From Tectiglobus sp965223355 (lineage in GTDB: Bacteria; Pseudomonadota; Alphaproteobacteria; Rhizobiales; Hyphomicrobiaceae): a stretch of 64,000 bases of DNA. Of this stretch, positions 61,821-64,000 are shown piece after piece (the stretch's first letter is position 1; each line of letters begins with the position of its first letter). The stretch is from contig CBDCWE010000003.1 of assembly GCA_965223355.1 (NCBI GenBank), forward strand, positions 434,001-498,000, written 5' to 3'. The position numbers were made by a program, and so were the translations under genes. The notes under the pieces are model-generated. The model did not search any database, was not told where the DNA came from, and saw nothing but the letters and a program-made list of their open reading frames with translations.

Positions 61821-62465
61821 GTGAACGTCGCTGCGCAAGCGCGTGCATCTGCTGGTTTGTTTCGACGACCGCGCGAGGGCGACAAAGGGGCGTTGCCGGT
61901 GACTTATCAACAGGTCGAATTCGTCTGCGATATCATGTGGCGCGATCCTGTTGTGCGCGATGTGCTGTTGACTGTACGCGCGCTTGAGCTGCGCGATTGG
62001 GCGATTGGAGCGGGGTTCGTGCGCAATGCGGTTTGGGACCACCTGCACGGGTTTGCCCGTCGCACCGCGCTCGATGATATTGACGTGCTCTACTTCGACA
62101 GCACGCAAACCGATCCGCAAGCCGATCAAACGATCGAGCAGCAGCTTTGTGGCCTGCGGCCTCGGTATCCGTGGTCGGTGCGCAATCAGGCCCGCATGCA
62201 TCTGAGAAACCGCGACCGGCCCTACCGGAGCACATTGGATGCCCTGCGATTTTGGTTGGAATTGCCAACATGTGTGGCCGTTCGCCTCGATTACGACGAT
62301 CGCATCGAGGTTCTGGCCCCTTACGGTCTCGGACATCTGCTCGCTATGCATGGCGCGCCGACGCCCAGCGGTCGTGCCAAGCCGGCGCAGTATAACGCAC
62401 GCATGGCTGCCAAGAACTGGCCGGCCACCTGGCCGCAGGTTCGTGTCGACCATCTCGAGGCCTAA
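61821..62465 (+). CDS. nucleotidyltransferase family protein (PF06042-like)
   Basis: 214 residues. QQVEFVCDIMWRDPVVRDVL, then AGFVRNAVWDHLHG and ALDDIDVLYFD resemble the minimal nucleotidyltransferase core (G..R...D...DxD), with RPYRSTLDALRFWLELPTCV and GLGHLLAMHG downstream. Alphaproteobacterial members are conserved but uncharacterised; nucleotide transfer is presumed. Its TAA overlaps the convergent rlmE stop by four bases. The start is an ATG at 61821 near a candidate SD; a later in-frame start before TYQQVEF is also possible. Confidence 0.85.
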   Translation: MNVAAQARASAGLFRRPREGDKGALPVTYQQVEFVCDIMWRDPVVRDVLLTVRALELRDWAIGAGFVRNAVWDHLHGFARRTALDDIDVLYFDSTQTDPQADQTIEQQLCGLRPRYPWSVRNQARMHLRNRDRPYRSTLDALRFWLELPTCVAVRLDYDDRIEVLAPYGLGHLLAMHGAPTPSGRAKPAQYNARMAAKNWPATWPQVRVDHLEA

Positions 62466-63211
62466 ATGTCTGCATCCTGCGCGCCGCCGTCGGGCTTGCT
62501 GGACCCGGCCTCGCGGCCGCGGAACCGGGTGGCCAGCACATAGAGTTCCGAGCTATCGGATCGGCTCGCCGGCGGCTTCACGTGGCGGACCGCGGCGTAG
62601 TCGCGCTTGAGCGCACTAAGAAGATCCTTTTCGGTGCCGCCCTGGAAAACCTTGCAAACAAGGCTGCCGCCGGGACGTAGCACTTCGGCAGCGAACTCCG
62701 CTGCGGCTTCGGCAAGCGCCATGATGCGCAAATGATCCGTTCGCGCATGGCCGGTCGACGGTTCGGCCATGTCCGACAAAACGACATCCGCGCCGCCGTC
62801 GCACAAAAGCTCCCTGATACGATCGGGCGCGCTGTCATCCATGAAGTCCAACTGCAAGACGTCGGCGCCGGCCACAGCGTCCATCTCCGAAATGTCGAGC
62901 GCGACCACCTGGCCGCGGCCGTCGACGGCCTTGACGCGCTCGACGGCGATCTGGGTCCAACCGCCGGGCGCCGCGCCCAAGTCGACAACCGCCAAGCCCG
63001 GCTTCAGGATATGGTGGCGGTCGTCGATCTCGATCAGCTTGAAGGCCGCGCGCGATCGATAGCCTTGCCGCTTCGCGGCCGCGACGTAGGGGTCGTTCAG
63101 CTGCCGTTGCAACCATTTCGTGGACGACGTCCGTCGGCCGCGGGCGGACCTGACCCTTACGGTCAGATCGCGCTGCCCGCCGCGTCCGCCTTTGCCTGAT
63201 CTTCGCGCCAT
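62462..63211 (-). CDS. rlmE: 23S rRNA (uridine-2'-O-)-methyltransferase RlmE
   Basis: 249 residues. A basic N-terminal tail is followed by WLQRQLNDPYVAAAKRQGYR and SRAAFKLIEID with the first catalytic Lys, the SAM motif VDLGAAPGGWTQIAVERV, the Asp in SDMAEPSTGHARTDH, the second Lys in LVCKVFQGGTEKD, and Glu in SSELYVLATRFRG. This is the complete K-D-K-E set of FtsJ/RrmJ. It methylates U2552 of 23S rRNA. The start is the ATG at 63211; the frame to 63244 would run into the TIR264 repeat end. Confidence 0.95.
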   Translation of the reverse strand: MARRSGKGGRGGQRDLTVRVRSARGRRTSSTKWLQRQLNDPYVAAAKRQGYRSRAAFKLIEIDDRHHILKPGLAVVDLGAAPGGWTQIAVERVKAVDGRGQVVALDISEMDAVAGADVLQLDFMDDSAPDRIRELLCDGGADVVLSDMAEPSTGHARTDHLRIMALAEAAAEFAAEVLRPGGSLVCKVFQGGTEKDLLSALKRDYAAVRHVKPPASRSDSSELYVLATRFRGREAGSSKPDGGAQDADI

Positions 63212-63229
63212 CGTTTCACTGCGGTTCCT

Positions 63230-63265
63230 AGTGGTCTCAATCACCTAAAATGGCGCATTCAGACG
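63230..63265 (+). repeat. solo TIR264 end
   Basis: AGTGGTCTCAATCACCTAAA and the following TGGCGCATTCAGACGC match 21424-21459 at 33 of 36 positions. No opposite end is found within the next few hundred bases. The TGA stop of the dioxygenase gene (63261-63259) lies inside it. Confidence 0.8.
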
Positions 63266-64000
63266 CCCGACAGCTTTGCCCCGACGGCCTCGGCAACGCA
63301 CCGCTCGAAATGCGCCAGCGCCGGCTCGTTGCGACCGTAGACGACGCTCTTCATCAGACCGCTCGACCACGCCATCTGGGCCGCTTCGCCCGTTGGAAAA
63401 TCTTCCACTTCGACGGTGCGCACCACCAGATCCATGTTTCGGTCCCAATGGCCGCGGGCCTTGTCGGTCTCGGCCGGCTCGGGAATATAGAACTCGAGAT
63501 CGACCTGACAGCGGTCCGGGCGTTCCAAATCCGGAAACACCCGCCAGACCTCGGCGTGATCGGCCTGCATGACAAAGGCGGTATTGGGAAAGAAGACGTA
63601 GACGATTGCCGAGTGGGTGATGAGATCCCATTCGCTCTTTGCTGCCGTGCGCAATTGTTCGATTGTTCGGCGCGCAAACGTCTCTCTGAGGTGGCGAGCG
63701 AAGGGGTCGAAAAGGCACAGGCTCGGAACGAAAATCGGGGCAACGGTATCATTGTGCAGCGGCGTAAAATGATAGGGCTCCAGAAACGTGTCGATGACCG
63801 CCTTCCAGTTCATATCGCAATTTATGCGGCGCGTTTCGTAATGATGATACCCGCCGAATTCGTAATTTGCGATTTCCTTGGCAAGCCCTGCCAGGTGGCG
63901 CTCACCGTCAATCGCCGGGCCCCCACCGGGGCGCACCCAGATGAGGCCGTGCTGTTCGAGAAGCGGCAGCTCCGTCAGGTTGCAGGCGGTGAGATCAAAA
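63259..64000 (-). CDS. ring-hydroxylating dioxygenase alpha subunit (5' part missing)
   Basis: Partial: the frame is open to the window edge (LEQHGLIWVRPGG is already inside the protein), so at least 247 residues are present. NWKAVIDTFLEPYHFTPLHN carries the mononuclear-iron His pair and the upstream Asp/Glu typical of Rieske oxygenase alpha subunits. The Rieske 2Fe-2S domain would lie beyond the edge. The C-terminal part (WRVFPDLERPDRCQVDLEFY, NEPALAHFERCVAEAVGAKL) fits. These enzymes add O2 to aromatic rings or demethylate amines such as carnitine or glycine betaine. The stop codon is inside a repeat end. Confidence 0.88.
   Translation of the reverse strand, partial: FDLTACNLTELPLLEQHGLIWVRPGGGPAIDGERHLAGLAKEIANYEFGGYHHYETRRINCDMNWKAVIDTFLEPYHFTPLHNDTVAPIFVPSLCLFDPFARHLRETFARRTIEQLRTAAKSEWDLITHSAIVYVFFPNTAFVMQADHAEVWRVFPDLERPDRCQVDLEFYIPEPAETDKARGHWDRNMDLVVRTVEVEDFPTGEAAQMAWSSGLMKSVVYGRNEPALAHFERCVAEAVGAKLSGV

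Noticed and set aside
1..64000. CRISPR array or defence island
   Set aside because: The dispersed repeats are spaced kilobases apart, differ in length and orientation, and no cas or known defence genes are present.

Overview
The window reads as chromosomal DNA of a GC-rich alphaproteobacterium, probably a Hyphomicrobiales-like lineage. The pointers are an alphaproteobacterial RpoH, class I lysyl-tRNA synthetase, the guaB / RsmB-like methyltransferase / guaA order, a pyrrolysine-free MttB-like protein, and many substrate-binding-protein ABC transporters. This placement is inference from gene content; there is no rRNA or other taxonomic marker. I saw no rRNA, tRNA, CRISPR array or prophage.

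Layout. 1-16 kb: MttB-like methyltransferase, hybrid histidine kinase, small membrane protein, RluD-type pseudouridine synthase, rpoH, a repeat-rich gene desert, MAPEG protein, Lrp/AsnC regulator, IS5-like transposase fragment, MFS transporter divergent from an AraC regulator, TerB protein, class I lysS. 16-25 kb: conserved hypothetical, DUF4212 protein plus sodium:solute symporter plus small membrane protein, enolase-superfamily enzyme, CYTH protein, two-part metallophosphoesterase. 25-36 kb: gltB-gltD (ammonia assimilation), MFS transporter, fatty acid desaturase, small hypothetical, CoA-transferase. 36-49 kb: Fe(III) ABC binding protein and permease without an ATPase, then a peptide/amide locus (M81 peptidase and amidase divergent from a complete oligopeptide-type ABC transporter and an M20 amidohydrolase). 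49-57 kb: TetR regulator with its own operator repeats beside a small membrane protein, NIPSNAP and a related small protein, an IS3 remnant, a selenoprotein operon, a DUF35-thiolase pair, and a flavin/PNPOx-fold protein. 57-64 kb: guaA, RsmB-like methyltransferase, guaB, a nucleotidyltransferase-like protein, rlmE, and a ring-hydroxylating dioxygenase alpha subunit cut by the window edge.

The most notable gene is the UGSC-family selenoprotein at 52448-52963 (minus). It reads through an in-frame UGA (codon 92) that begins the diagnostic Sec-Gly-Ser-Cys motif, with a possible SECIS hairpin just downstream. It is translationally coupled to a thioredoxin-domain protein. ORF callers split it in two.

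The most notable non-coding structure is a set of dispersed palindromic repeats. (1) HP5: seven copies of a ~150-bp element made of five consecutive different stem-loops in fixed order, with short terminal inverted repeats. (2) GG element: ~60-bp palindromes running from TAGATCATC to GGTTGCTCTA, which several times supply the stop codon of the neighbouring gene. (3) TIR265: a 265-bp non-coding element with 31-bp perfect terminal inverted repeats, plus two solo ends. (4) TIR264: a 264-bp element with ~26-bp terminal repeats, plus a solo end inside the dioxygenase stop codon. Together they fill most of the longer intergenic gaps.
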